Part shown: piece after piece, positions 1 through 7,770 of the stretch
Numbering within the stretch: position 1 is the stretch's first letter
How the letters are laid out: each line of letters begins with the position of its first letter
From: Cryobacterium sp.
GTDB taxonomy: Bacteria; Actinomycetota; Actinomycetes; Actinomycetales; Microbacteriaceae
Direction of reading: 5' to 3'
DNA length: 64,000 nucleotides
NCBI RefSeq assembly: GCF_026786305.1
Contig: NZ_JAJAYI010000108.1
Span: 29,072 to 93,071 of the forward strand
The notes under the pieces: generated by a model
Seen by the model: the letters and a program-made list of their open reading frames with translations, nothing else
Told to the model about the DNA's origin: nothing
Databases searched by the model: none
Translations under genes and position numbers: made by a program

Positions 1-491
1 ACTCCGGCATGGCCGGTGGCGCCCACGCCATCCTCATTCCCGAGCAGCCCAAGTCGATCGAGCAGATCTGCGACTGGGTCGAGCACGTGCGTGACCGCGG
101 CCGGGCCCCGGTCATCGTCGTCTCCGAAGGCTTTCTCCTCTCCGGCATGGAGGAGGCTCATTCCACGAAAGGCCTCGACGCCTTTCATCGCCCCCGCCTC
201 GGCGGAATCAGTGAGGTCATCGCCCCGCTCATCGAGGAACGCACCGGAATCGAAAGTCGGGCCACCGTGCTCGGTCACACCCAGCGCGGCGGTGCCCCGT
301 CGGCCTACGACCGGGTGCTCGCCACCCGTCTCGGCATGGCCGCCGTTGACGCGATCCACAACGCGCAGTGGGGATCGATGGTATCGCTGCGCGGCACGGA
401 AATCGACGTCGTGAGCATCGCCTCGGCCACCATCGGCCTCAAGCGGGTGTCACCGGCCCGCTACGACGAGGCCGCCGTACTCTTCGGCTAA
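1..491 (+). CDS. pfkA: 6-phosphofructokinase, C-terminal part (5' end outside window)
   Basis: The reading frame is open from base 3 and ends at TAA 489-491, giving about 163 visible residues; the N-terminal half lies upstream of the window. Near the left edge is MAGGAHAILIPE, typical of the substrate-binding region of bacterial phosphofructokinase, and further on LGHTQRGGAPSAYDR, the family's signature around the fructose-6-phosphate site. The enzyme phosphorylates fructose 6-phosphate to fructose 1,6-bisphosphate in cytoplasmic glycolysis. Whether ATP or pyrophosphate is the donor cannot be judged because the nucleotide-binding loop is missing. The gene is convergent with the mycoredoxin gene and separated from it by a hairpin. 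Confidence 0.95.
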   Translation, partial: SGMAGGAHAILIPEQPKSIEQICDWVEHVRDRGRAPVIVVSEGFLLSGMEEAHSTKGLDAFHRPRLGGISEVIAPLIEERTGIESRATVLGHTQRGGAPSAYDRVLATRLGMAAVDAIHNAQWGSMVSLRGTEIDVVSIASATIGLKRVSPARYDEAAVLFG

Positions 492-499
492 CCCATGTT

Positions 500-548
500 G
501 GTCGAGCCTGACAGTGATGACCAGAAAACGGTCCCGACCGGCTCGACC
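500..548. terminator. Stem-loop between convergent pfkA and mycoredoxin genes
   Basis: GGTCGAGCC (500-508) pairs perfectly with GGCTCGACC (540-548). It lies between two genes that end towards each other and can serve both strands. No T-tract follows, which is common for actinobacterial terminators. Confidence 0.55.
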
Positions 549-559
549 CGCGGTTCGGG

Positions 560-814
560 TCAGGCGAGTTTGGCCTGCACCTGGGCCAGCGAGGGGTTCG
601 TCGCCGCCGATCCATCGGGGTAGAGAATGGTTGGCACCGTCTGGTTGCCGCCGTTGAGGCTCATCACCAGCTCTGGTGTGCCGTCAACCTGCTCGATGTT
701 CACCTCGGTATAGCCGATTCCGGCGGTGTCGAGCTGCTTCTTCAAACGTTTGCAGTAGCCGCACCAGTCGGTTGTGAACATGGTGATGGTTCCGTTAGCG
801 GGTACAAAGTTCAT
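560..814 (-). CDS. Mycoredoxin / glutaredoxin-family protein
   Basis: An 84-residue single-domain thioredoxin-fold protein. The active site is WCGYC at residues 17-21, the CGYC form typical of actinobacterial mycoredoxins, and the cis-proline loop is TVPTI near residue 60. Mycoredoxins reduce protein-mycothiol mixed disulfides in the cytoplasm, using mycothiol where other bacteria use glutathione. The start codon lies 6 nt after a TAGGCT hexamer with no ribosome-binding site, so it is probably leaderless. It is divergent from the Nudix gene. The alternative name NrdH-like glutaredoxin cannot be excluded on sequence alone. Confidence 0.9.
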   Translation of the reverse strand: MNFVPANGTITMFTTDWCGYCKRLKKQLDTAGIGYTEVNIEQVDGTPELVMSLNGGNQTVPTILYPDGSAATNPSLAQVQAKLA

Positions 815-820
815 GTTTGC

Positions 821-826
821 AGCCTA
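821..826 (-). promoter_or_regulatory. -10 element of mycoredoxin gene (leaderless)
   Basis: TAGGCT on the minus strand ends 6 nt before the ATG at 814. No Shine-Dalgarno is present. Confidence 0.6.
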
Positions 827-859
827 TCCGAGCCGCCTCCAAAACCGCTCCGTGAGGGT

Positions 860-865
860 TAAGAT
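860..865 (+). promoter_or_regulatory. -10 element of Nudix gene (leaderless)
   Basis: TAAGAT ends 6 nt before the ATG at 872, with no Shine-Dalgarno. It is back to back with the mycoredoxin -10, leaving about 33 bp between the two hexamers. Confidence 0.6.
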
Positions 866-871
866 GACGTA

Positions 872-1345
872 ATGACTTTGCCCCAGGTATGCGTGTGCTA
901 CCTCACTCGACTATCTCCCGAAGGCAACCGGCAAGTCTTGCTGGGGCGCAAGAAGAAAGGCCTCGGCCTGGGCAACATTGTCGGCCTCGGCGGCAAGCTG
1001 GAGGTCGGCGAGAGCGCAGTGGACGCTGCGGTGCGCGAAATCGAAGAAGAATCCGGTCTCGTGGTGGCGGCATCCGCCCTCACCGAAGCTGGGTACCTCA
1101 CCTATCTCTTTCCGCACCGCGAGGAGTGGAGCCAGGAATCGACCGTGTTCGTCTGCGACGCTTGGTCGGGAACGCCTCGGGAATCGAACGAGCTGAACCC
1201 GGTGTGGTTCGACGTCGCGAGCCTGCCGGTCGATGAGATGTGGGACGACGCGCGCCACTGGCTGCCGGGGGTGCTCGCCGGCGTGCCGGTGCGCGCCACG
1301 TTCACGTTCGGTGCCGACCTGGAAAGCGTGGTGTCTCGTGCCTGA
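872..1345 (+). CDS. Nudix hydrolase (8-oxo-dGTP diphosphatase-like)
   Basis: 157 residues with a complete Nudix box at about residues 41-63: Gly41, Glu47, then R-E-I-E-E-E and Gly62. These are the residues that bind catalytic Mg2+. Compact proteins with this layout hydrolyse nucleoside diphosphate derivatives, often oxidised dGTP, to keep the nucleotide pool clean. The exact substrate is not shown by the sequence. The 3' end overlaps the GTG start of the phosphate transporter by 8 bp, so the two are probably co-transcribed even though their functions look unrelated. Confidence 0.88.
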   Translation: MTLPQVCVCYLTRLSPEGNRQVLLGRKKKGLGLGNIVGLGGKLEVGESAVDAAVREIEEESGLVVAASALTEAGYLTYLFPHREEWSQESTVFVCDAWSGTPRESNELNPVWFDVASLPVDEMWDDARHWLPGVLAGVPVRATFTFGADLESVVSRA

Positions 1346-2534
1346 ATTCAGCCTCATCATCGTCTTGGTCATCGCCCTTGCGCTCATTTTTGACTTCACC
1401 AATGGTTTTCACGACACGGCGAACGCCATGGCCACCCCGATCGCAACGGGGGCAATGAAGCCCAAGGTCGCCGTTGGTGTTGCCGCCGTTCTCAACCTGG
1501 TTGGGGCGTTTCTCTCGACCGAGGTTGCGCGCACCGTGTCGGGCGGCATTGTCAAGGAGGGTAACGGTGGGGTGCTGATCACCCCCGAGCTCATCTTCGC
1601 CGGCCTGATCGGCGCAATCGTGTGGAACCTCGTCACCTGGCTGATGGGCCTGCCATCGAGCTCGAGCCACGCCCTGTTCGGCGGGCTGATCGGCGCGACC
1701 ATCATCGGGGTCGGTTCCCAGGCGGTCGACTACAACGTCGTCGTCGCCAAGGTCATGCTGCCCGCACTGATCGCACCGCTGATCGCCGGAGTCGTCGCAC
1801 TCGTCGCGACTCGTCTCGCCTACACGATCACCCGTCGCGACGTCGGCAAGCCCGACGGCCGCGGCGGATTTCGTTACGCGCAGATCTTCTCCTCCTCGCT
1901 CGTCGCGTTGGCCCACGGCACCAATGATGCGCAGAAGACCATGGGAGTGATCACACTCACGCTCATCGCCGGGGGGTTTCAGGCCGTCGGCAGCGGACCC
2001 ACCTTCTGGGTGATCGCCGCGTGCGCCCTCGCGATTGCCATCGGCACCTACACCGGCGGCTGGCGCATCATCCGAACCATGGGCTCGGGCTTGACCGAGA
2101 TCAAGCCGGCGCAGGGCTTCGCCGCCGAAACCAGCACTGCGGCCACGATCCTCGCTTCGAGCCAGCTCGGATTCGCTCTCTCCACCACCCAGGTGGCGTC
2201 CGGTTCTGTGATCGGTTCCGGCCTCGGTCGCCGAGGCTCGACCATTCGCTGGGGGATGGCCGGACGCATCGCGCTCGGCTGGGTGATGACGCTGCCGGCC
2301 GCGGCCATCGTGGGCGCCTTCGCCGCCGGACTCGCCCTGCTGGGCCCGATCGGTATCGTGCTCGACATGGTGATCGGAACGATCGTGATCATGGCGCTGT
2401 TCCGCTGGTCCCGGCGCAACCGGGTCACGCACAACACGCTCCGCAACGACATCGATGACGCTGGACGGGTCGTCAACATCAAGAAGACGCCGCGCCGCCC
2501 CACCCGTCGAGACCATAGGAAGGTGTCGCTGTGA
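1338..2534 (+). CDS. pit: Inorganic phosphate transporter, PiT family
   Basis: About 398 residues of largely hydrophobic sequence. Both PiT signatures are present: an N-terminal DFTNGFHDTANAMATP and a second-half ALAHGTNDAQKTMG, the inverted repeat with the conserved N-D pairs of this family. It imports phosphate, usually as a metal-phosphate complex, by proton or cation symport. The open frame extends upstream to 1233, but that part only translates the Nudix gene out of frame. GTG 1338 is chosen because it gives a normal N-terminus directly before the first membrane helix and an 8-bp overlap with the Nudix stop. The stop overlaps the next gene's GTG. Confidence 0.92.
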   Translation: MPEFSLIIVLVIALALIFDFTNGFHDTANAMATPIATGAMKPKVAVGVAAVLNLVGAFLSTEVARTVSGGIVKEGNGGVLITPELIFAGLIGAIVWNLVTWLMGLPSSSSHALFGGLIGATIIGVGSQAVDYNVVVAKVMLPALIAPLIAGVVALVATRLAYTITRRDVGKPDGRGGFRYAQIFSSSLVALAHGTNDAQKTMGVITLTLIAGGFQAVGSGPTFWVIAACALAIAIGTYTGGWRIIRTMGSGLTEIKPAQGFAAETSTAATILASSQLGFALSTTQVASGSVIGSGLGRRGSTIRWGMAGRIALGWVMTLPAAAIVGAFAAGLALLGPIGIVLDMVIGTIVIMALFRWSRRNRVTHNTLRNDIDDAGRVVNIKKTPRRPTRRDHRKVSL

Positions 2535-2863
2535 TCGGCTGGAGCGCATTCCTCATTGTCTCGGCCGCGTCACTGTTCTCGGCCGCTCTGCTCGTGAGCC
2601 TCTACTCGCTCGGGCTGCGCCTACTCACCACGGCCGGCCGCATCCCGCTGGTGGAGCCGCGCGAGTTCACCGGCGCGATTACCGTGCTGACCCCGAAGAA
2701 GGCCGCAAAACAGCTGAAACGGGCGCGGAAGGCCGCCGCGGCCAACCCGCTGACTCCCGGGTTGAAGAGCCTGGCGTTGAACGCTGGCTACGCCTGTTTT
2801 GTGCTCTGCGGCGTCGCCGTGCTCTACGGCGTCTACCTGATCGTGCCTGCCCTGCACCGATAG
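2531..2863 (+). CDS. Small two-helix membrane protein, PiT partner (unknown function)
   Basis: 110 residues with hydrophobic segments at about 5-32 and 84-106 and a basic, Lys/Arg/Ala-rich loop in between (around PKKAAKQLKRARKAAAANP). It starts with GTG overlapping the phosphate transporter stop (GTGA, 4 bp), which implies translational coupling. I do not recognise a named family. Tight coupling to pit suggests a role in phosphate uptake or its regulation, as accessory proteins of PiT carriers are often encoded next to them, but no motif shows this. Confidence 0.8.
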   Translation: MIGWSAFLIVSAASLFSAALLVSLYSLGLRLLTTAGRIPLVEPREFTGAITVLTPKKAAKQLKRARKAAAANPLTPGLKSLALNAGYACFVLCGVAVLYGVYLIVPALHR

Positions 2864-2878
2864 CGCCCGCCGTGTGTT

Positions 2879-2894
2879 CCGTGCCCGGGCACGG
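2879..2894. terminator. Perfect 16-nt palindrome between convergent genes
   Basis: CCGTGCCCGGGCACGG is its own reverse complement and lies in the 55-bp gap between the small membrane protein and the uracil permease, which converge here. It is a plausible bidirectional transcription stop. Confidence 0.4.
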
Positions 2895-2918
2895 GTGGCG
2901 GTGATGGTGGCGGTGGGG

Positions 2919-4196
2919 CTACGCGGTCCGGCGCACGCGGCCGAGCCAGGTCATCAGGTGGTAGATCACGATGGCCGCGACCGTGCCGAGCGCGATGCCG
3001 TTGAAGCTCAGCGCGCCGGCGTTGAGGGTGAAGTCTGCGATGCCGATGATGAGCGCGGTCGCGGCCGTGAACTGGTTCACCGGCTTGGAGAAGTCGACCT
3101 TGTTGTCGAGCCAGATCTTGACGCCGATGACGCCGATCAGCCCGTAGAGCGCCGTGGTGACGCCGCCGAGCACACCGTTGGGAATAGTGAAGATGATCGC
3201 ACCGACCTTCGGGGAGAGGCCGAGGAGAATCGCGACGATTCCGGCGACCCAGTAGGCGGCCGTGGAGTAGATGCGGGTCGCCGCCATGACGCCGATGTTC
3301 TCGCCGTACGTCGTGGTTCCGCTGCCGCCGCCAAAACCGGCGAGCATGGTGGCGAGCCCGTCGGCGAGCAGAGCGCGCCCGGTGAGCCGGTTCACCTTCG
3401 CATCCGTCATCTGCGCCACGCCCTTGATGTGGCCAACGTTCTCGGCGATGAGCACGAGCACGACGGGCAGAAAAGCGGGCAGCACACCGAAGACGGCGGC
3501 CGGGTTCTCAAACGGGTTGGCCGGCGCGGTGAACGGCGGCAGTCCGATCCAGGCAGCCTCGGCAACCCTGCTGAAGTCGACCTCACCGAAGAAAACCGCC
3601 GCGACATAGCCGACGAGCACACCGAGAAAGATCGACAGCCGGCCGAGGATGCCGCGAAACAGCACCGTGCACAGGATTACGGCGACGAGTGTGATGAGCG
3701 CGGTTAGCGGTGCCTTGTCGAAGTTCGCCTTGGCCACCGGGGCGAGGTTGAAACCGATCAGCGCGACGATGGCACCCGACACGATCGGCGGCATGAGCCG
3801 GTCGATCCAGCCGGTACCGGTGAGCTGCACGATGACGCCGACGAGGGCGAGCAGCACACCGACAGCCATGATGCCGAACAGGGCGCTGCCCATGCCGGCC
3901 GAGGCGGTTGCGGCGGTGATCGGTGCGATGAACGCGAACGACGAGCCAAGGTAGCTGGGCAGTCTATTGCCGGTGATCAGAAGAAACAGTAGGGTTCCTA
4001 CGCCGGAGAACAGCAGCGTCGTGCTCGGGGGAAAGTCGGTGAGCAGCGGCACCAGAAAGGTTGCACCAAACATGGCGACGACGTGCTGCGAGCCGATGCC
4101 GATGGTCAGCGGCCAGCTCAGCCGTTCACCCGGGCCGACGACCTCCTGAACCCCGACCGTCTTTCCGTCGCCGTGCAGGGTCCAGGGCAGTTGCAT
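2919..4196 (-). CDS. uraA: Uracil/xanthine permease, NCS2 family (UraA-like)
   Basis: 425 residues with about 12-14 predicted membrane segments. GSQHVVAMFGATFLVP near residue 36 and the TTYGENIGVMAATRIYS segment near residue 300 are characteristic of UraA-type nucleobase:proton symporters; the TYGEN glutamate belongs to the substrate site. It imports uracil for pyrimidine salvage. It is the first of two NCS2-superfamily carriers in 5 kb; the second (5974-7458) is a purine-type AzgA relative. No clear -10/start spacing is seen upstream, and a tandem repeat begins about 25 bp in front of the start codon. Confidence 0.9.
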   Translation of the reverse strand: MQLPWTLHGDGKTVGVQEVVGPGERLSWPLTIGIGSQHVVAMFGATFLVPLLTDFPPSTTLLFSGVGTLLFLLITGNRLPSYLGSSFAFIAPITAATASAGMGSALFGIMAVGVLLALVGVIVQLTGTGWIDRLMPPIVSGAIVALIGFNLAPVAKANFDKAPLTALITLVAVILCTVLFRGILGRLSIFLGVLVGYVAAVFFGEVDFSRVAEAAWIGLPPFTAPANPFENPAAVFGVLPAFLPVVLVLIAENVGHIKGVAQMTDAKVNRLTGRALLADGLATMLAGFGGGSGTTTYGENIGVMAATRIYSTAAYWVAGIVAILLGLSPKVGAIIFTIPNGVLGGVTTALYGLIGVIGVKIWLDNKVDFSKPVNQFTAATALIIGIADFTLNAGALSFNGIALGTVAAIVIYHLMTWLGRVRRTA

Positions 4197-4220
4197 GTGG
4201 TTCTCGTCTCGTCTGCTACG

Positions 4221-4266
4221 TGATCAGTTCTGTTGCGTGATCAGTTCTGTTGCGTGATCACTGTTG
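4221..4266. repeat. 17-bp tandem repeat, 2.7 copies
   Basis: TGATCAGTTCTGTTGCG is repeated exactly at 4221-4237 and 4238-4254, then a partial copy follows. It occupies the intergenic space between divergent uraA and the carboxylesterase. Confidence 0.85.
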
Positions 4267-4323
4267 AGCGTAGTCGCAGCGGATCCCGCCGTGAGCGAGC
4301 GCCGAATATGCAGGAGGGACCCA

Positions 4324-4329
4324 TAGACT
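4324..4329 (+). promoter_or_regulatory. -10 element of carboxylesterase gene (leaderless)
   Basis: TAGACT ends 7 nt before the ATG at 4337; no Shine-Dalgarno. Confidence 0.6.
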
Positions 4330-4336
4330 CGGGCGC

Positions 4337-5908
4337 ATGAGCCAGCTCGCCGATTCGACCACCACGGAGGGTCTCGAGGTACGAGTGGCCACCGGACTGC
4401 TTCGAGGGGTGCGCGAGCGCGGCGTGCTCGCGTGGCGGGGTATTCCCTATGCGGCGGCTCCGGTTGGCGATCGGCGTTTTCGTGCCCCGCAGCCGGCGCC
4501 CGCCTGGCACGGCGTGCGCGATGCAAGCCAGTGGGGTCTGATCGCCCCGCAGAGTCACAGGGGCCAGTTTCGCGGCGCTCACCCGCGCATTCCGCAGGGG
4601 GAAGACTGCCTCAACCTCAACGTGATCGCGCCCGACGAGAAGATGCGCCCGGGCTGGCAACTGCAGGACGCCCTCCGACCGGTGATGGTGTTCATCCACG
4701 GCGGCGCCTACAGCGTCGGCTCCAGCCGCGAGGTTCCCCGCCAGGGGGAGGGGCTGGTGCGGCGGGGCGGCATCGTCTACGTCAGCCTCAACTACCGGCT
4801 GGGGGCTCTGGGATACCTGGACTTTTCCCGGTTTGCCACGCCGGAACATCCGTTTGAAAGCAATCTGGGCCTGCGCGATCAGGTCGCCGCCCTGCAGTGG
4901 GTGCGGGACAACATTCGCGCCTTCGGAGGGGACCCGGATGCCGTCACCCTGTTTGGTGAGTCGGCCGGCGGCAACGCGGTCACCACGCTGATGACCGTTC
5001 CGAGGGCGACCGGCCTGTTTCATCGGGCCATCGCACAGAGTGCGCCGCCGAACGCGGTCTACCCGGGCGACCTCACCGCACGTTGGGCGGGCGAGTTCGT
5101 GGACAGCCTGATCGAGGCCGGCGGCCCCGGAGAGTACAGCGACGCTGATGCCGCCCGGCTGCTTTTCGCGGCTGATCCGGCGCGGCTCGCCGCGGCGACG
5201 ACGGCACTGACCGTGCGCACGCCCGACCAGGACCCGGGAACGATTCCGCTCTGCCCGGTGATCGACGGCGAATTTCTGCCGGAACGCCCGCTCGACGCCT
5301 TTCGGGACGGCCGGGCTGCGCGCATCCCGCTGATCATCGGCACCAACGCGCGTGAGGGTTCACTGTTCAGCGGCCGGATCGATATTCTCGCCACGACGCC
5401 CGCACGAATCCGGGCGATCTTCAAGAAGACAACGAAGAAGGCGAAGAAAGCTCTCAAAGCGCAGTATCCGGGCATTCCGGCGCTGCGAGCCGCGCTTGAT
5501 TTCGGCGGCGACTACTCGTTCTGGTACCCGAGCGTCAAGGTCGGCGAACGACACTCGCGGTATGCGCCGGTGTATTTCTACCGGTTCGATGCCGCTCCGC
5601 GGCTGTTGCGGCTGATGGGTCTCGATGCCACGCACGGCCTCGAACTGTTTCCGCTGTTCGACCGGCTCGACGGCTGGTTCGGCCGCGGCATGACGGCGCT
5701 CGGCGGGCGCCGCTCCTTTCAGAACATCGGAATCCGGATGCAGGGCTGGTGGCTCGGCTTTGTGCAGGGCGGGGTTCCATCGGCCGGGTGGCCGCGCTAC
5801 GACGAAACCACGCGCGAGACGCTCATCATCGATCAGGCCGACCACGTCGAATCCGACCCGCACCGTGAACGGCGTCTGGCCTGGGGACGGTTCGTGCCCC
5901 ACGTGTGA
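4337..5908 (+). CDS. Type-B carboxylesterase (alpha/beta hydrolase)
   Basis: 523 residues, the normal length for this family. Visible motifs are EDCLNLNV (about 89-96, type-B signature), the oxyanion hole HGGAYSVGS (121-129), the nucleophile elbow GESAGG with Ser209, and an HGLELF segment near residue 435 that probably carries the catalytic histidine. These enzymes hydrolyse carboxylic esters, including p-nitrobenzyl and aryl esters. No signal peptide is visible, so it should be cytoplasmic. It stands alone between divergent uraA and the downstream purine permease. Natural substrate unknown. Confidence 0.92.
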   Translation: MSQLADSTTTEGLEVRVATGLLRGVRERGVLAWRGIPYAAAPVGDRRFRAPQPAPAWHGVRDASQWGLIAPQSHRGQFRGAHPRIPQGEDCLNLNVIAPDEKMRPGWQLQDALRPVMVFIHGGAYSVGSSREVPRQGEGLVRRGGIVYVSLNYRLGALGYLDFSRFATPEHPFESNLGLRDQVAALQWVRDNIRAFGGDPDAVTLFGESAGGNAVTTLMTVPRATGLFHRAIAQSAPPNAVYPGDLTARWAGEFVDSLIEAGGPGEYSDADAARLLFAADPARLAAATTALTVRTPDQDPGTIPLCPVIDGEFLPERPLDAFRDGRAARIPLIIGTNAREGSLFSGRIDILATTPARIRAIFKKTTKKAKKALKAQYPGIPALRAALDFGGDYSFWYPSVKVGERHSRYAPVYFYRFDAAPRLLRLMGLDATHGLELFPLFDRLDGWFGRGMTALGGRRSFQNIGIRMQGWWLGFVQGGVPSAGWPRYDETTRETLIIDQADHVESDPHRERRLAWGRFVPHV

Positions 5909-5962
5909 GCTGCCTGCCTGGCCGGTCGTAGACTGGAACCTTGCGTTAAGAGCCACGGCAAC

Positions 5963-5967
5963 GGGAG
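5963..5967 (+). promoter_or_regulatory. Ribosome-binding site that selects the ATT start
   Basis: GGGAG, spacer cacacc (6 nt), then ATT at 5974. It is the only Shine-Dalgarno-like site suitably placed between the upstream stop TAA 5947 and the conserved N-terminus of the purine permease. Confidence 0.7.
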
Positions 5968-5973
5968 CACACC

Positions 5974-7458
5974 ATTAGCAGCACTGACACACCCACCACC
6001 GCGGCCTCGCCGCAGCCGGCAGCACGTGGCCTGAAGGCCCGCGTCGACTCTTACTTCGAGATAACCAGCCGCGGCTCGACCTGGTCTCGAGAATTTCGTG
6101 GCGGAGTCGTCACCTTTGTCACGATGGCCTACATCGTTATTCTGAATCCGCTGATTCTCGGCGGGTTCAGCGCCGACCAGGCCGCCGTCGACGTGGAGGG
6201 CGGCTGGCTGCCCAACGAGCAGGTTGCAGCCGTCACCGCGCTGACCGCCGGCGTCATGACGATTCTGTTCGGGGTCATCGCCCGCCTGCCCTACGGTTTC
6301 GCCGCCGGCCTCGGCATCAACTCGTTCCTCGCCGTGAGCGTCGTCGGCCAGGTCACCTGGGCTGAAGCGATGGGCCTCGTCGTCATAAACGGTCTCATCA
6401 TCGTGTTGCTCGCCTCGACCGGCCTGCGCGAACTCATCTTCAACGCCATTCCGCGCCCGCTGAAAATTGCCATCACCGTCGGTATCGGCCTGTTCATCGC
6501 GTTTATCGGCCTCGTCGACTCCGGCTTTGTGCGGGCCAGCGGCGCGAACTCGCCGCCGGTGCAGCTCGGCGACGCCGGCTCGATCGCCACCCTGCCGACC
6601 GCAGTATTCGTGATCGGGCTCATCATCATCGGTGTGCTCCTGGCCCGCAAGGTCAAGGCCGCGCTGCTGATCGGCATCGTCGCAACCACCGTCATTGCCG
6701 TGATCCTGGAAGCCATCTTCACGGTTGGCCCCTCGCTCGGCACGAACCCGGACGGTTGGAACCTGAATGCCCCGGTGCTGCCGACGAGCGTCGTCGCCCT
6801 GCCCGACCTCGGACTGATCGGCCAGGTCTCCTTCGGTGCCTTCGAGCGCATCGGCATGCTCGCCGCCGTGATGCTCGTCTTCACCCTCGTCTTCACGAAC
6901 TTCTTTGATGCCATGGGTACGATGACCGGCCTGGCCAGTGAGGCCGGACTTGCCGACCAGGACGGCAAGTTTCCGCGGCTGAAATCCGCACTGATCGTCG
7001 AGGGCATCGGCGCCGTCGCCGGCGGTGCGACCAGCGCCTCGTCGAACACGGTGTTCATCGAGTCGGGGGCCGGCATCGGAGAGGGAGCCCGTACCGGCAT
7101 GGCCAACGTGATCACCGGCATCCTCTTTCTGGCCGCCATGTTCTTCACCCCGCTGACCCAGATCGTGCCGCTCGAAGTGGCCGCCGCCGCACTCGTCATC
7201 GTCGGAGCGCTCATGGTGTCGCAGATTCGCCACCTTGACTTCACCGAATTCTCGAGCACGCTGCCGATCTTCTTGACTATCATCGTCATGCCACTGACCT
7301 ACTCCATCGCCAACGGAATCGGCGCGGGGTTCATCAGCTGGGTACTCGTGCGCAGTCTGTCGGGCAAGGGCCGCGAGATCAGTCCGCTGCTCTGGGTCGT
7401 CGCGGTCGGTTTTGTGCTCTACTTCGTGCGCGGCCCGGTCGAGGCGCTGATCGGCTAG
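5974..7458 (+). CDS. AzgA-type adenine/guanine/hypoxanthine permease, apparent ATT start
   Basis: A multi-helix NCS2/AzgA-family carrier of about 494 residues. The N-terminal block YFEITSRGSTWSREFRGG followed by VVTFVTMAYIVILNPLIL matches where AzgA proteins begin, and NFFDAMGTMTGLASEAG and GATSASSNTVFIESGAG are family motifs. The first ATG (6124) lies inside helix 1, so the start must be upstream. Between the in-frame TAA at 5947 and 6124 there is no ATG, GTG or TTG. ATT 5974 has GGGAG at 5963-5967 with a 6-nt spacer and is the best start; CTG 6031 is the alternative. It imports purine bases by proton symport. Confidence 0.85.
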   Translation: MSSTDTPTTAASPQPAARGLKARVDSYFEITSRGSTWSREFRGGVVTFVTMAYIVILNPLILGGFSADQAAVDVEGGWLPNEQVAAVTALTAGVMTILFGVIARLPYGFAAGLGINSFLAVSVVGQVTWAEAMGLVVINGLIIVLLASTGLRELIFNAIPRPLKIAITVGIGLFIAFIGLVDSGFVRASGANSPPVQLGDAGSIATLPTAVFVIGLIIIGVLLARKVKAALLIGIVATTVIAVILEAIFTVGPSLGTNPDGWNLNAPVLPTSVVALPDLGLIGQVSFGAFERIGMLAAVMLVFTLVFTNFFDAMGTMTGLASEAGLADQDGKFPRLKSALIVEGIGAVAGGATSASSNTVFIESGAGIGEGARTGMANVITGILFLAAMFFTPLTQIVPLEVAAAALVIVGALMVSQIRHLDFTEFSSTLPIFLTIIVMPLTYSIANGIGAGFISWVLVRSLSGKGREISPLLWVVAVGFVLYFVRGPVEALIG

Positions 7459-7489
7459 GGTTCCCGGCGAGCGCACGCGCCTTTCCGGC

Positions 7490-7682
7490 CCTGCAGGCCC
7501 CGCCATCCTCTTCGATCGCGTCGGCCGTCGGGCTTCCATCGTGACCGCCTGCATTGTGGCGGTGCCGTGGTTTCTCGTGCTGTTTTACGATTCTCGACAT
7601 CGTCGCCGGATTCTACGGCCCGGTCGGCGCGTTCCTGCCCGAACTGTGCGCGACCGCGCTGAACTGGCCGCTGATTCGTAAG
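7490..7682 (+). pseudogene. Remnant of an MHS-type MFS transporter gene
   Basis: Two fragments in different frames resemble the metabolite:H+ symporter branch of the major facilitator superfamily. The first (about 7493-7587) reads ILFDRVGRRASIV, the conserved D-R-x-G-R-R loop plus a helix. The second (about 7590-7682) reads AGFYGPVGAFLPELCAT, matching the YGPxGAFLPELF motif of the second half of these transporters. The spacing is too short and the frame changes, so both internal deletion and frameshift have occurred. The rest of the 312-bp gap 7459-7770 holds no gene, only a terminator. Confidence 0.7.
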
Positions 7683-7716
7683 AAAAGCACCGTCGTGTTC
7701 GTAGGACGGTGCTTTT
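7683..7716. terminator. Bidirectional rho-independent terminator
   Basis: AAAAGCACCGTC (7683-7694) pairs perfectly with GACGGTGCTTTT (7705-7716), a 12-bp stem with a 10-nt loop and A/T flanks. It lies between the converging transporter remnant and the FAH-family gene. Confidence 0.85.
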
Positions 7717-7770
7717 CCCACCATTCGGGCACGGCCCCATCGGATGCTGCGGCGCCCGTTGCGAAGGCGG

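Noticed and set aside
1302-2549. Long antisense open frame over the phosphate transporter
   Set aside because: It is a low-complexity Asp/Arg/Gly-rich product of GC-rich codon bias opposite a clear PiT gene. The same applies to long frames opposite the purine permease (5833-7554), prsW (11234-13093), the three-domain enzyme (21437-23107), rnj (50813-52813) and the M16 gene (56512-58806).
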